DNA of 64,000 nt from Maritalea mobilis (GCF_019800885.1 NZ_JAHVKE010000002.1:310001-374000), one strand, 5' to 3'. Shown: positions 44,213 through 56,552, numbered from the stretch's first letter. Numbers and translations are program-made. Notes: generated by a model from the letters alone, not told the origin.

Positions 44213-44650
44213 TCAGTCCTGGATGATCAGGGCGACGTTGCCGGCGCCGTACTGCACGGTCTCGGCCGAGTTGCCGTTGCCGACCTGGATCACGCCGACC
44301 GCGTTGCCGACGCCGCCCACGGTGGTGTTGGCGTAGTTGTTCGCGCCGAACTGGGCGATGCCGGTGGCGTTGCCGATGCCGCCCTGGGCCGAGTAGGCCT
44401 CGTTGCCGACACCCTGCTGGCCAATGGCCGTGGTGTTGAAGGCGCCGTCGGTGAAGGTCATCGTGGTGTTGCCCCAGCCGTCCTGGATGACGCTGGTTCC
44501 GTTGCACCAGCCGTGCTGCTCGATGGCGGCACCGTTCCCGCCGCCCCACTGTTCCAGATACGCGTTGTTGCAGGTGGCCATCGCGGGGGCCGAAAATGCG
44601 GCGGCGAGGGCGATGGAGGCGGCGGCGGTCTTGATGATCGAGAAAGTCAT
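44213..44650 (-). CDS. curlin repeat protein, probable major curli subunit
   Basis: 145 residues with a signal (SIALAAAFSAPAMA) and five or six curlin repeats rich in Asn, Gly and Gln (NAYLEQWGGGNGAAIEQHGW, GNATGIAQFGANNYANTTVG, GNAVGVIQVGNGNSAETVQY). It probably polymerises as surface amyloid. AAGGA about nine bases before ATG 44650 sets the start. It is the first gene of curlin-csgH-curlin and the most regular repeat protein, so it is taken as the major subunit. Two cysteines in the mature part (TCNNA, GWCNG) are unusual for curlins. Confidence 0.82.
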   Translation of the reverse strand: MTFSIIKTAAASIALAAAFSAPAMATCNNAYLEQWGGGNGAAIEQHGWCNGTSVIQDGWGNTTMTFTDGAFNTTAIGQQGVGNEAYSAQGGIGNATGIAQFGANNYANTTVGGVGNAVGVIQVGNGNSAETVQYGAGNVALIIQD

Positions 44651-45071
44651 TGGGAAGGTCCTTAAATTGAAGTTTTGGTTCAGGTGTTGCGTGGGTCGTG
44701 TTTGGTGTGCGGCCCGGTTTGGGGTGTGCCCCGTGAGCCGATGACCAAACATTGGCCCCGGACCCCGATGTCAGACAATTTCAGCGAAAAGAAAGGCGAT
44801 GACGCGGGGGTGTTATCCGATGACAGCGAGTGAAATAAAATAAAAACAATGATTTACGGCTTTGGGGGTTGGTGTCGCAAATCTTGGCGGGATAGGGTGA
44901 AAACATCGGCGTTCAGACGGCGTTATCGCGGTGTTATCGCCTGGCGTGACGCCGGGTAAGGTTAGCCTTACCTTCAGGCGCGGGGTGTGCCGCCTGCGAG
45001 TCGCATTAAGCAGCGCTTAAACGGGGTGACCAGCGCTCGATTCGTCGGCTGACGGGAAAGGGAAGGACGAC
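44651..45071. promoter_or_regulatory. 421-base region upstream of the curlin operon and the isomerase gene
   Basis: No gene seen. It holds an AT-rich run (44833-44855), three GTTATC copies (44812, 44922, 44933), the last two with an 11-base spacing (GTTATCGCGGTGTTATCGCC), and the palindrome GGTAAGG-TTAG-CCTTACC (44955-44972). These are candidate sites for regulators of the divergent transcription units (curlin minus, isomerase plus). No promoter can be fixed with confidence. Confidence 0.45.
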
Positions 45072-45836
45072 ATGCGGTTTTCGGCGAATCTCGGGTTCCT
45101 GTGGGCAGGGCATCCCTTGCCGACGGCAATCCGGCGTGCGGCTGCGGCGGGCTTCGACGCGGTCGAATGCCACTGGCCCTATGCCGAGGAACCCGCCGCC
45201 GTTCGGGCCGCGCTGGAAGAGACGGGTCTGCCCATGCTGGGGCTGAACACCGTGCGCGGGGGCGAGGGATGTTTCGGCCTGTCGGCGCTGCCGGATCGCG
45301 AGCCCGAGGCGCGGGCCGCCATCGAGCAGGCGATGGGATATGCCGTCGCGGTCGGGGCCGAGGCGGTGCATGTCATGGCCGGCTTCGCCAAGGGGCGGGA
45401 GGCCGATGGCGTCTTCCGCTCCAACCTGCGCTTCGCCTGCGATCTGGCGGAGCCCTATGGCATCACCATCCTGATCGAACCGCTGAACGCCCATGACGCG
45501 CCGGGCTATTTCTTACGCGACACGGACCAAGCGGGTGAGATCATCGACGCGATGGATGCACCGAACCTGCGGCTGATGTTCGACTGCTACCACGTGGGCC
45601 GGACGGAAGGGGACGTGATCGCCCGGCTGGAGGCGTTGCTGCCCCTGATCGGGCATGTGCAGATCGCCGCCATCCCCGACCGGGGTGCGCCGGACCACGG
45701 CGAGCTGGACTACCCCGAGGTTTTCACCACGCTGGACCGCCTCGGCTGGACCCGCCCGATCGGCGCGGAATACCGGCCCGCCGGAGCGGTTGAAGACGGG
45801 TTGGCGTGGATGAAAGACGCGAAACGGACGCGCTAG
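45072..45836 (+). CDS. hydroxypyruvate isomerase-like TIM-barrel protein
   Basis: 254 residues of the xylose-isomerase-like TIM barrel group (Hyi). Seen: FSANLGFLWAGHPLPTAIRR, ILIEPLNAHDAPGYFL (metal Glu), LMFDCYHVGRTEGD (Asp and His) and HVQIAAIPDRGAPDHGELDY. It is usually assigned to hydroxypyruvate to tartronate semialdehyde conversion, but the family includes sugar and inositol isomerases, so specificity is uncertain. Its gene is divergent from the curlin operon and 147 bases before the radical SAM gene. Confidence 0.8.
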   Translation: MRFSANLGFLWAGHPLPTAIRRAAAAGFDAVECHWPYAEEPAAVRAALEETGLPMLGLNTVRGGEGCFGLSALPDREPEARAAIEQAMGYAVAVGAEAVHVMAGFAKGREADGVFRSNLRFACDLAEPYGITILIEPLNAHDAPGYFLRDTDQAGEIIDAMDAPNLRLMFDCYHVGRTEGDVIARLEALLPLIGHVQIAAIPDRGAPDHGELDYPEVFTTLDRLGWTRPIGAEYRPAGAVEDGLAWMKDAKRTR

Positions 45837-45983
45837 CGCCCGCCGGTTTGTGCGCAATATGTCTCGCACCCGGATTTCACTTGCCCTCGCCCGAGCGTAG
45901 GGCCGTATTCGAAAATGAAGGATCGCTTGCCAGGGACTTGGGGTGCTGGGTTGGCGACAGCCATTCATCAGGGACGTATCCGC

Positions 45984-47183
45984 ATGACCCGCCGTCCATT
46001 CAACATCATGGCAAAGCCCATTGGGCCGCGCTGCAATATCGCGTGCAGCTATTGCTACTACCTCGACAAGGAAACCCTCTTCCCGGACGAAAAGAAATTC
46101 CGCATGTCCGACGAGGTGTTGGAGGCTTACACCCGCCAACTGATCGACGCCTCGCTGGCCGCAGGCATGCGCGAGGTCACGTTCGCCTGGCAGGGCGGCG
46201 AGCCGACGATGCTGGGGGTCGAATTCTACGCCAAGGCCTTGGCGTTGCAGCGCCGCTACGCCCCAGCGGGGATCACGGTGACCAACGTACTTCAGACCAA
46301 CGGAATGTTGCTGGATAACGATTGGGGGCGGTTCCTGCACGATAACGGGGTCCTGGTGGGGATCAGCATCGACGGGCCGAAACAGGTGCATGACCGCTAT
46401 CGCCTCGACCGCGCGGGGCGGCCCAGCTTTGACGCGGTGATGCGCGGGCTCGACGTGTTGCAGCGCCACGGGGTCGCGCATAACGCCCTGACCACCGTGC
46501 ACCGCGCCAATGGCGGAAAAGGGCGCGAGGTTTATCGGTTTCTCAAGGGGCTGGGCATCGAGCACATGCAGTTCATTCCGATCGCCGAACGGGGCGGGCC
46601 CGATGGGTTGGCCGCGGTGCCGCAGATCGACAGCGACCCCGGTCCTGCCGTCACCGACTGGAGCGTTCGGCCCCGCGCCTATGGCAAGTTCCTGTGCGAT
46701 GTCTTCGACACATGGATCAAGCGCGATGTCGGGCGGATCTTTGTTCAGCATTTCGACGCCATGCTGGGCAAATGGCTGGGCCGCCCCGGCGGGCTGTGCG
46801 TGTTCGCGGAAACCTGTGGGGATGGGCTGGCGCTGGAACATGACGGCAGCCTGTACAGCTGCGACCATTATGTCTTTCCGGATTACCGGCTGGGCCGGAT
46901 CACCGACACGCCGCTTGACCAGATGCTGTGGACGGATCGGCAGACGGCCTTTGGCCAGCACAAGCGCGACAGCCTGACCGCGCAATGCCGCGCCTGCCCG
47001 TTCCGGGCGGCCTGCAACGGCGGTTGTCCGAAACACCGCTTTGCCACATCGCGCAGCGGCGAGGGTGGGCACAACTATTTCTGTGAAAGCTACACCATGT
47101 TCTTCCACCACGCGCAGCCGCGCCTGAATGACATGGCGCGGCTTGTCGCGTCGGGCAGATCAGCCGCCGAGGTCATGGCTTGA
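45984..47183 (+). CDS. anaerobic sulfatase-maturase-like radical SAM/SPASM enzyme
   Basis: 399 residues. The radical SAM triad is CNIACSYCYYL (Cys 17, 21, 24), with the typical GGEPTMLG (SAM) and GISIDGP segments. The C-terminal SPASM-type cluster region has HDGSLYSCDHYV, CRACPFRAACNGGCPKHRF and CESYTMFF. It converts a sulfatase active-site Cys or Ser to formylglycine, as anSME/AtsB. No sulfatase gene lies in the window. ATG 45984 is chosen because the conserved motif starts 16 residues later; an earlier in-frame codon at 45915 is unconserved. Confidence 0.88.
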   Translation: MTRRPFNIMAKPIGPRCNIACSYCYYLDKETLFPDEKKFRMSDEVLEAYTRQLIDASLAAGMREVTFAWQGGEPTMLGVEFYAKALALQRRYAPAGITVTNVLQTNGMLLDNDWGRFLHDNGVLVGISIDGPKQVHDRYRLDRAGRPSFDAVMRGLDVLQRHGVAHNALTTVHRANGGKGREVYRFLKGLGIEHMQFIPIAERGGPDGLAAVPQIDSDPGPAVTDWSVRPRAYGKFLCDVFDTWIKRDVGRIFVQHFDAMLGKWLGRPGGLCVFAETCGDGLALEHDGSLYSCDHYVFPDYRLGRITDTPLDQMLWTDRQTAFGQHKRDSLTAQCRACPFRAACNGGCPKHRFATSRSGEGGHNYFCESYTMFFHHAQPRLNDMARLVASGRSAAEVMA

Positions 47184-47223
47184 GCGGCCCTCGCACCGCG
47201 AGAAAAACGCGCGGTCTACAGCC

Positions 47224-50769
<3,546 letters not shown>

Positions 50770-50773
<4 letters not shown>

Positions 50774-51882
50774 GGGCTTGGCTCCTCGATCCGGGCGAGG
50801 CTTTCGCCGCCCTGTTCCTCGACCGCGACATGCTGCGCGCGATCCCCGAGTTCCGCAAACAGTTCCGGCCCGGTGCCCGTCATCCACGCCTGTGCGCCAA
50901 GGGCGCAGATCTCGTCGAACAGCGCGGCGCGGCGGCCGGCGTCGAGATGGGCGGCGACCTCGTCCAGCAGGACCAGCGGCGCGGCCCCGGTCTCGGCCTT
51001 CAGCGCGCGGGCATTGGCGAGGATCAGCGAGATCAGCAGCGCCTTCTGTTCGCCGGTGGAGCATTGCGCGGCGGCCATGTCCTTGGCGCGGTAGGTGGCG
51101 GCGAGGTCGCTGCGATGCGGCCCGATCAGCGTGCGGCCGGCGGCAAGGTCGCGCGGGCGGCTGGCCGCAAGCGCGTCGGTCAGGGCATCGGGGCCGGGCG
51201 CGGGCGTGCCCTCGACCTCGATCAGGGAGAGGTCGGCGGCGGGAAAGGCGGTGGCCGTGTCATCCTGCGCGGCGGACAGCCGCGACAACGCCTCGGCCCG
51301 GTTTTCCATGATGCGGCTTCCGGCCTCGGCCATCTGGCGTTCCAGCGCGCGGTACCAGCCCGGGTCGCGCACATCATCCTTCAGAAGGCGGTTTCGTTCC
51401 CGCATGGATTTCTCGTAGGTCAGCACCGCCTCGCCATGATCGGGCAGAAAGCTCAGCGTCATGCGGTCGAGGAACCGGCGCCGCCCCTCGGCCCCCTCGA
51501 TCCAGAGACGGTCCTGCGCGGGCACAAGCCAGACGATGCGGATCAACCGGGCCAGGGCCAGTTGCGGGGCGGATTTTCCGTCGAGCATCAGGCTGCGGGG
51601 CTGGCCGGGTTCGGCGGTGATCTCGACCTCGTGGCCAAGGCCGGGGCCCTCGATCGTCGCGGCGATTTTCCAGCCGATGGCCTCGGGGCGGCGGATGATC
51701 TCCTCGGCGGCGGCGCGGCGCAGGCCGCGCCCGGGCGACAGAAGCGACACCGCCTCGATCAGGTTGGTCTTGCCCGCGCCGTTCGGCCCATAAAGCGCGA
51801 CAGGCCGGCCATCAAACCCCAGCCGCGTGCGCCGATGGCTGCGGAAATGCGACAGGGAAAGATTGGCGATGTAGGGTGTCAT
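50770..51882 (-). CDS. recF: DNA replication and repair protein RecF
   Basis: 370 residues, standard RecF length. N-terminal ATPase: ALYGPNGAGKTNLIEAVSLL (Walker A) after NLSLSHFRSHRRTRLG; C-terminal SMC-type signature STGEQKALLISLILANARAL followed by VLLDEVAAHLDAGRRA (Walker B, D-loop). It loads RecA at gaps with RecOR. A 79-base palindrome-rich interval separates it from dnaN. The ATGA overlap with the VOC gene indicates coupled translation. Confidence 0.95.
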
Positions 51883-51888
51883 GGGCGC

Positions 51889-51953
51889 GTTTTCCTGCAG
51901 GAAAACGATGCGGAAAACTCGAGTTTTCCGGGTCGGAAATCTCGAGATTTCCG
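51889..51953. repeat. three consecutive perfect palindromes between recF and dnaN
   Basis: GTTTTCCTGCAGGAAAAC (51889-51906), CGGAAAACTCGAGTTTTCCG (51911-51930) and CGGAAATCTCGAGATTTCCG (51934-51953) are each exact self-complements. Together they fill most of the interval between dnaN and recF. The centres are CTGCAG, CTCGAG and CTCGAG. As RNA each folds into a hairpin. They resemble one another (GGAAAA/TTTTCC arms) and may be copies of one element or a transcription/processing site. Confidence 0.9.
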
Positions 51954-51961
51954 TTTCCCGG

Positions 51962-53080
51962 TCACACCCGCATCGGCATCACGACATAGATCGCCGAGGT
52001 GTCGGACCCTTCGCGCATCAGCGTTGGCTCGGCAGGCGAGGAGAACAGGAATACCGCGTTCTCGCGATCGACCTGGCTGGCGATTTCCAGAAGGTATTTC
52101 GCGTTGAACCCGATCTCGAGCTTTTCGTCGCCATAGGCCACGGCCAGTTCTTCCTCGGCATTGCCCGCATCGGGCGCGTTCACCGACAAGACCAGCCGAT
52201 CCTCGTCGAGCTGCATCTTCACCGCGCGCGAGCGTTCCGACGACACGGTTGCCACACGGTCCACCGCCTTGGCGAAATCGCTGGCATCCACCTCCATCAG
52301 GCGGGTGTTGCCCATGGGAATCACGCGCGTGTAGTCGGGGAAGGTGCCGTCGATGACCTTGGAGGTCAGCGTGATCTCGGGCGTGGCGAAGCGGATCTTG
52401 GTCTCGGACACCGACACCGCGATCTGCGCCTCGTCATCATCCAGAAGCTTGCGCAATTCGCCCACAGTCTTGCGGGGCACGATCACGCCGGGCATCTCTT
52501 GTGCGCCATCGGGCAGGGGGGCGTCGATCCGCGCAAGGCGATGGCCATCGGTGGCCACGGCGCGCAACACGGGGCCGTTTTCACCCTCGGATACGTGGAA
52601 ATAGACGCCGTTCAGGTAATAGCGCGTTTCCTCGGTCGAGATGGCGAATTTCGACTTGTCGAACAGGCGCCGCAGAACCGGTGCCGCGCAGGAGAAATTG
52701 GCGGCGTATTCGGTTGCGGTCATCACCGGGAAATCTTCGCGCGGCAGTGTCGCCAGCTGGAAGGTCGAGCGTCCGGCCTGCACGGTCAGGCGGCCCGCCG
52801 CGCCATCCTCGGTCAGGCTGACCAGCGCACCGTCGGGCAGTTTGCGCACGATCTCGTGCAGCGTCACGGCAGACACGGTGGTCGCGCCTGCGCGTTCCAC
52901 CTGCGCCGGGGCGCGGTCGACCACCTCGATATCGAGGTCGGTCGCACGGAAGCTGACCGTATCGCCCTCGGCCTCGATCAGCACGTTGGCGAGGATCGGA
53001 ATGGTGTTACGACGCTCGACGACCGATTGCGCCTGAGAAACAGCGCGCAGCAGCGTGGCGCGCTCGATGGAGAGTTTCAT
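51962..53080 (-). CDS. dnaN: DNA polymerase III sliding clamp (beta subunit)
   Basis: 372 residues with three clamp domains. Seen: MKLSIERATLLRAVSQAQSV, NVLIEAEGDTVSFRATDLDI, the second-domain VYFHVSEGENGPVLRAVATD followed by GHRLARIDAP, and the C-terminal TSAIYVVMPMRV. It tethers polymerase III to DNA. It lies between dnaA and recF on the same strand. A hairpin precedes its start in the dnaA-dnaN gap. Confidence 0.97.
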   Translation of the reverse strand: MKLSIERATLLRAVSQAQSVVERRNTIPILANVLIEAEGDTVSFRATDLDIEVVDRAPAQVERAGATTVSAVTLHEIVRKLPDGALVSLTEDGAAGRLTVQAGRSTFQLATLPREDFPVMTATEYAANFSCAAPVLRRLFDKSKFAISTEETRYYLNGVYFHVSEGENGPVLRAVATDGHRLARIDAPLPDGAQEMPGVIVPRKTVGELRKLLDDDEAQIAVSVSETKIRFATPEITLTSKVIDGTFPDYTRVIPMGNTRLMEVDASDFAKAVDRVATVSSERSRAVKMQLDEDRLVLSVNAPDAGNAEEELAVAYGDEKLEIGFNAKYLLEIASQVDRENAVFLFSSPAEPTLMREGSDTSAIYVVMPMRV

Positions 53081-53099
53081 GCCCTGGCTCCGACAGATC

Positions 53100-53130
53100 G
53101 CGGGGCTGTGAGACTACTCTCACGCCCCGC
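53100..53130. other. GC-rich hairpin in the dnaA-dnaN gap
   Basis: GCGGGGC-T-GTGAGA pairs with TCTCAC-GCCCCGC around CTAC (13 pairs, one bulge). It is 19 bases upstream of the dnaN start on the transcribed strand and has no T tract, so it may be a processing or attenuation structure rather than a terminator. Confidence 0.7.
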
Positions 53131-53215
53131 AAGCACAAGTGTTTTCACGGAGTTTCGCGACAGCGCGGCGCGCGTCAATCCCCGATGCCCAGAATTCATG
53201 CGCGCTATGGCGCGA

Positions 53216-54721
53216 TCACGCCTCCAACGCGCGGCGCAACAGCTCGGCATCCTCGGCGATCTGGCTGTCGACCTGCATCAGTTCCTCGATCTTGCGCACG
53301 CCATAAAGGATCGTGGTGTGATCGCGGCCCCCGAACTTGCGCCCGATCTCGGGCAGCGAGCGGGTTGTCAGCTTCTTGCAAAGAAACATGGCCACCTGGC
53401 GCGGGCGGGCGATGGCACGGGCGCGGTTGGCGCTCATCATGTCGGCCTGGCGAATATTGTAGTATTCGCAGGTCTTCTTGATGATTTCGTCCATCGTGAC
53501 CTTCTTGTCGGTCGAGCGCAGGATGTCCGACAGGCAATCCTGCGTCATCTCCATCGTGATGTCCTTCTGCACCAGATCGGCAAAGGCGAAGAGACGGGTC
53601 AGCGCCCCTTCCAGTACGCGGACATTCGAGGAGACTTTCTGCGCGATGAACTCCAGCACGCCGGGTGCGATGGCGATGTTGGGATTGCGCTCATGCATAC
53701 GCTCGGCCTTGTGCTGCAAGACGCCAAGGCGCAGCTCGTAATCGGTCGGGTGCAGGTCCACGACAAGGCCGCATTGCAGCCGCGAGGCGATCCGGGTGTC
53801 CAGCTCTTCCATGTCGACGGGCGCGCGATCGCCCGAGATGACGATCTGCTTGCCCATTTCGACCAGCGCGTTGAACGTGTGGAAGAATTCTTCCTGTGTC
53901 GAGCGTTTTCCGGCGATGAACTGCACGTCATCGACCATCAGCACGTCGACCGAGCGGAACATCTGCTTGAAGCCCAGCGTGTCCTGCTCGCGCAGGGCGC
54001 GGACGAAGCGATACATGAACTGCTCCGCCGAGAGGTAAAGGATACGCGACTCGGGCAGGTTGGCGCGCAACTCCCACGCGATGGCGTGCATCAGGTGCGT
54101 CTTGCCAAGACCTACGCCGCCATAAAGGAAAAGCGGGTTGAAGGTGACGTCGCGCCCTTCGCCCACGCGGCGCGCGGCGGCATGGGCCAGCTCGTTGGGT
54201 TTGCCGACGACGAAATTGTCGAAGGTGAAGTTCGGGTTCAACTGCGCGCCCGGCAGATCATCGTCATGGCCATTGGCCTGGGCGGCCACCGGACGCGGCT
54301 GGGCCACGGGCGCGGACGGGGCGCGGCGCGGGGCGCTGGCGGCAACCGGGGCAATCTCGGCGTCATGGCCATTGACGTGATCGACCGCGGCAGGAGCGGC
54401 ATTTTTCAGTTCCATGGCGCGCGGCGCGAGGTCTTCGGCAGGCGTGGCCACGGCATTGGCGGGCGCAGGGGTCGGCGCAGGCTTGCCCACGGAAATCTCG
54501 ACACGATCGACCCCCACACCGGCCGATGCGAGGTGGCGCAGGATCAGATCACCGAAATTCTGCGAGACCCAGGACCCGATGAAGCTGGTGGGCGCGTGAA
54601 ACTTGGCGGTGCGGTCCTCGAGACAGTCGAAGGTGATCGGCTCGATCCAGGCCGAGAAGTTGTTCTTCCCGATGGACTTCAGCAGCTCGCCGCGCACGTG
54701 CCCCCAAGTTTCGTTCGTCAT
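53216..54721 (-). CDS. dnaA: chromosomal replication initiator protein DnaA
   Basis: 501 residues, the usual domain set: N-terminal interaction domain (EIRW-like region HVRGELLKSIGKNNFSAWIE), a variable Ala/Pro-rich linker to about residue 150, the AAA+ core with GGVGLGKTHLMHAIAWEL (Walker A) and VLMVDDVQFIAGK (Walker B), and the C-terminal DNA-binding helix region LPEIGRKFGGRDHTTILYGV. It melts the origin in ATP form. It is followed by dnaN downstream and preceded by rpsT, as is common here. Confidence 0.97.
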   Translation of the reverse strand: MTNETWGHVRGELLKSIGKNNFSAWIEPITFDCLEDRTAKFHAPTSFIGSWVSQNFGDLILRHLASAGVGVDRVEISVGKPAPTPAPANAVATPAEDLAPRAMELKNAAPAAVDHVNGHDAEIAPVAASAPRRAPSAPVAQPRPVAAQANGHDDDLPGAQLNPNFTFDNFVVGKPNELAHAAARRVGEGRDVTFNPLFLYGGVGLGKTHLMHAIAWELRANLPESRILYLSAEQFMYRFVRALREQDTLGFKQMFRSVDVLMVDDVQFIAGKRSTQEEFFHTFNALVEMGKQIVISGDRAPVDMEELDTRIASRLQCGLVVDLHPTDYELRLGVLQHKAERMHERNPNIAIAPGVLEFIAQKVSSNVRVLEGALTRLFAFADLVQKDITMEMTQDCLSDILRSTDKKVTMDEIIKKTCEYYNIRQADMMSANRARAIARPRQVAMFLCKKLTTRSLPEIGRKFGGRDHTTILYGVRKIEELMQVDSQIAEDAELLRRALEA

Positions 54722-55263
54722 GGTCTTTTGTCCTCGTCTTTTTATGGTCGCCTGCCAGCCAACCGTTTTTTCGCTCTAACCCACGGTGTTGCGCCCCGTG
54801 GGGCGACCCAGACACACCCCTCCGAAGGACGGGATGGCCGACGAAAATGGCATCAAGAAGACGGTCCGAAGACAACGGTCGGCCCGCTGATCGGAACTCT
54901 TCCACTTACCCTTTTCATGTACCGGCGCCGGATTCGAACGACGAAAAGAGGAGCCGCAGCCCAAAGGCCGTGTGCAATCACCCGACATCATTAATCAGGC
55001 CCCTCTTCCCCAGGACTACGGATCGCTTACGCGGTTTGCGCTGGCTGAACCCTCGCCGACCCTGTCCCCGCGGCGCTGGTTCGAAGAACCCGATTAGTCG
55101 TCCTATCGTCGCTCCATCCGCCCCCCAGGCGTCTGAATCGCCAGATGAAGCTAGCGGGAGTCGCAGAGCCCTCGCAACATATCTTCGCGCTTGACTCTGA
55201 ACCTATCTGAAAACGAATCTCGCGGGCCGTTTTAGCGCCTTGTGCGACAATGGATTTTTCAGA
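54722..55263. promoter_or_regulatory. 542-base dnaA upstream region, no gene found
   Basis: No protein-like ORF, tRNA or RNase P/tmRNA pattern was found on either strand. I looked for DnaA boxes (TTATCCACA or its complement) and found no exact copy, so I do not call an origin. It contains small hairpins, for example GGTTC-GAA-GAACC near 55078. The dnaA promoter must lie here, but it cannot be placed. Confidence 0.5.
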
Positions 55264-55264
55264 A

Positions 55265-55297
55265 TGAAAAAAGGCGCCCTGTTGCCAGAGCGCCTTT
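55265..55297 (-). terminator. Rho-independent terminator of rpsT
   Basis: On the minus strand AAAGGCGC and GCGCCTTT pair across a 12-base loop and are followed by a run of T (TTTTTTCATT). It begins 27 bases past the rpsT stop and separates it from the dnaA region. Confidence 0.85.
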
Positions 55298-55323
55298 ATA
55301 ACAAGGCTTATATGGATGCCGGA

Positions 55324-55590
55324 TCAGGCGCTCATGGCCTTCACGCGCGACGAAAGACGCGAGATTTTCCGGGATGCGGTGTTCTTGTGCAACACCCCTT
55401 TGGTAACCCCCCGCATGATCTCGGGCTGGGCGGCGCGAAGGGCGGCCTGGGCGGCGGCCTGGTCGCCGGAGGCGATGGCTTCCTCGACGCGGCGCAGGTA
55501 GGTGCGGATGCGCGAACGGCGGGCTTTGTTGACGGCAAAGCGGCGCTCGTTCTGGCGGGCGCGCTTCTTGGCTTGGGGCGAATTTGCCAT
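55324..55590 (-). CDS. rpsT: 30S ribosomal protein S20
   Basis: 88 residues, strongly basic and helical: [20 protein letters not shown], then [20 protein letters not shown] and the end [20 protein letters not shown]20 binds 16S rRNA early in 30S assembly. It is upstream of dnaA on the same strand, the frequent alphaproteobacterial arrangement. A good terminator follows it. Confidence 0.97.
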   Translation of the reverse strand: MANSPQAKKRARQNERRFAVNKARRSRIRTYLRRVEEAIASGDQAAAQAALRAAQPEIMRGVTKGVLHKNTASRKISRLSSRVKAMSA

Positions 55591-55747
55591 GGTGTGTCTC
55601 TCTCGTCTCGGGCCTGTGGCAGACCGGTTGAATACAGTTCTGCGCGGGAAGACCCGACCCCGGGTTCGATACCGGGCGATTCTGGCCTAGGCGGGCCTCA
55701 CACGCATGTCTGGCGCGGCAGATAGGCGAATTTGCCGCGAAAGGGAA

Positions 55748-55767
55748 GCCCCCAATGGATCGGGGGC
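55748..55767 (-). terminator. hairpin downstream of the enoyl-CoA hydratase gene
   Basis: GCCCCC at 55748-55753 and GGGGGC at 55762-55767 form a six-pair GC stem with an 8-base loop, followed on the minus strand by TTCCCTTTCG. It lies eight bases after the stop and is probably a weak intrinsic terminator. Confidence 0.6.
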
Positions 55768-55775
55768 CTGCCGGG

Positions 55776-56552
55776 TCACTTGTCGCGGAACTGCGCCTCG
55801 CGCTTTTCGAGGAACGCTTCCATGCCTTCCTTCTGGTCTTCGGTGGCGAAGAGCGCGTGAAACAGGCGGCGTTCGAACAAAAGCCCCTCGTTCAGCGGGA
55901 CCTCGTAGGCGCGGTTCACCGCTTCCTTGACGGCCATGGCGGTCAGGGCGGATTTCTCGGCGATCTTGGCGGCGGCGCCCATCGCCTCTTCCATAAGCTT
56001 CTTGGCGGGGACCACGCGGCTGACAAGGCCCGAGCGTTCGGCTTCCTCGGCAGTCATGAAACGGCCGGTCAGGTGCATGTCCATCGACTTGGACTTGCCC
56101 ACGAAGCGGGTCAGGCGTTGCGTCCCGCCAATGCCCGCGACCACGCCGAGGTTGATCTCGGGCTGACCGAACTTGGCGGTGTCCGAGGCGATGATGAAAT
56201 CGCACATCATGGCCAACTCGCACCCGCCTCCCAACGCATAGCCCGACACGGCGGCGATGATCGGCTTGCGACAGCGCAGCATTTCCTGCGTCTCGCGCCC
56301 GAACAGGTCGTCGGTGAAGGCGTCCACAAAGGTCTTTTCCGACATCTCCTTGATGTCGGCCCCGGCGGCAAAGGCCTTTTCCGAGCCGGTCAGGACGACA
56401 CAGCGGACCTTTTCGTTCTCTTCCGCCGCGCGCAGCGCCTTGGACAGTTCGTTCAGGAGCTGCGTATTCAGCGCGTTCAGGGCGTCTGGGCGGTTCAGCT
56501 TGATCAGCGCGATATGGTCTTCGATCTCGACGATGAGGGTCTCATAGGCCAT
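55776..56552 (-). CDS. enoyl-CoA hydratase/isomerase family protein
   Basis: 258 residues of the crotonase fold. Seen: oxyanion-hole strand [20 protein letters not shown], the second Gly block [20 protein letters not shown] and the catalytic-region [20 protein letters not shown] with its Glu. It hydrates enoyl-CoA in fatty or branched acid beta-oxidation. ATG 56552 is chosen because the family start follows at once; a 21-residue in-frame extension to 56615 is unconserved. It is downstream of mutM on the same strand. Confidence 0.92.
   Translation of the reverse strand: MAYETLIVEIEDHIALIKLNRPDALNALNTQLLNELSKALRAAEENEKVRCVVLTGSEKAFAAGADIKEMSEKTFVDAFTDDLFGRETQEMLRCRKPIIAAVSGYALGGGCELAMMCDFIIASDTAKFGQPEINLGVVAGIGGTQRLTRFVGKSKSMDMHLTGRFMTAEEAERSGLVSRVVPAKKLMEEAMGAAAKIAEKSALTAMAVKEAVNRAYEVPLNEGLLFERRLFHALFATEDQKEGMEAFLEKREAQFRDK

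Noticed and set aside
44955-44972. DtxR-type box
   Set aside because: The palindrome GGTAAGG-TTAG-CCTTACC resembles such boxes, but no DtxR-family regulator or metal genes are adjacent and alphaproteobacterial iron control differs.
51881-54994. 1037-codon open frame opposite dnaN and dnaA
   Set aside because: It is a GC-rich antisense shadow of dnaN/dnaA with no family-like segments; the minus-strand genes are certain.
54722-55263. Chromosomal origin (oriC) next to dnaA
   Set aside because: No exact DnaA box, AT-rich melting stretch or parAB/gidA genes seen, so an origin is not supported.
55648-55680. tRNA-like T arm (GGGTTCGATACC)
   Set aside because: The stem pairs only with an 8-base loop and no cloverleaf or acceptor stem surrounds it.
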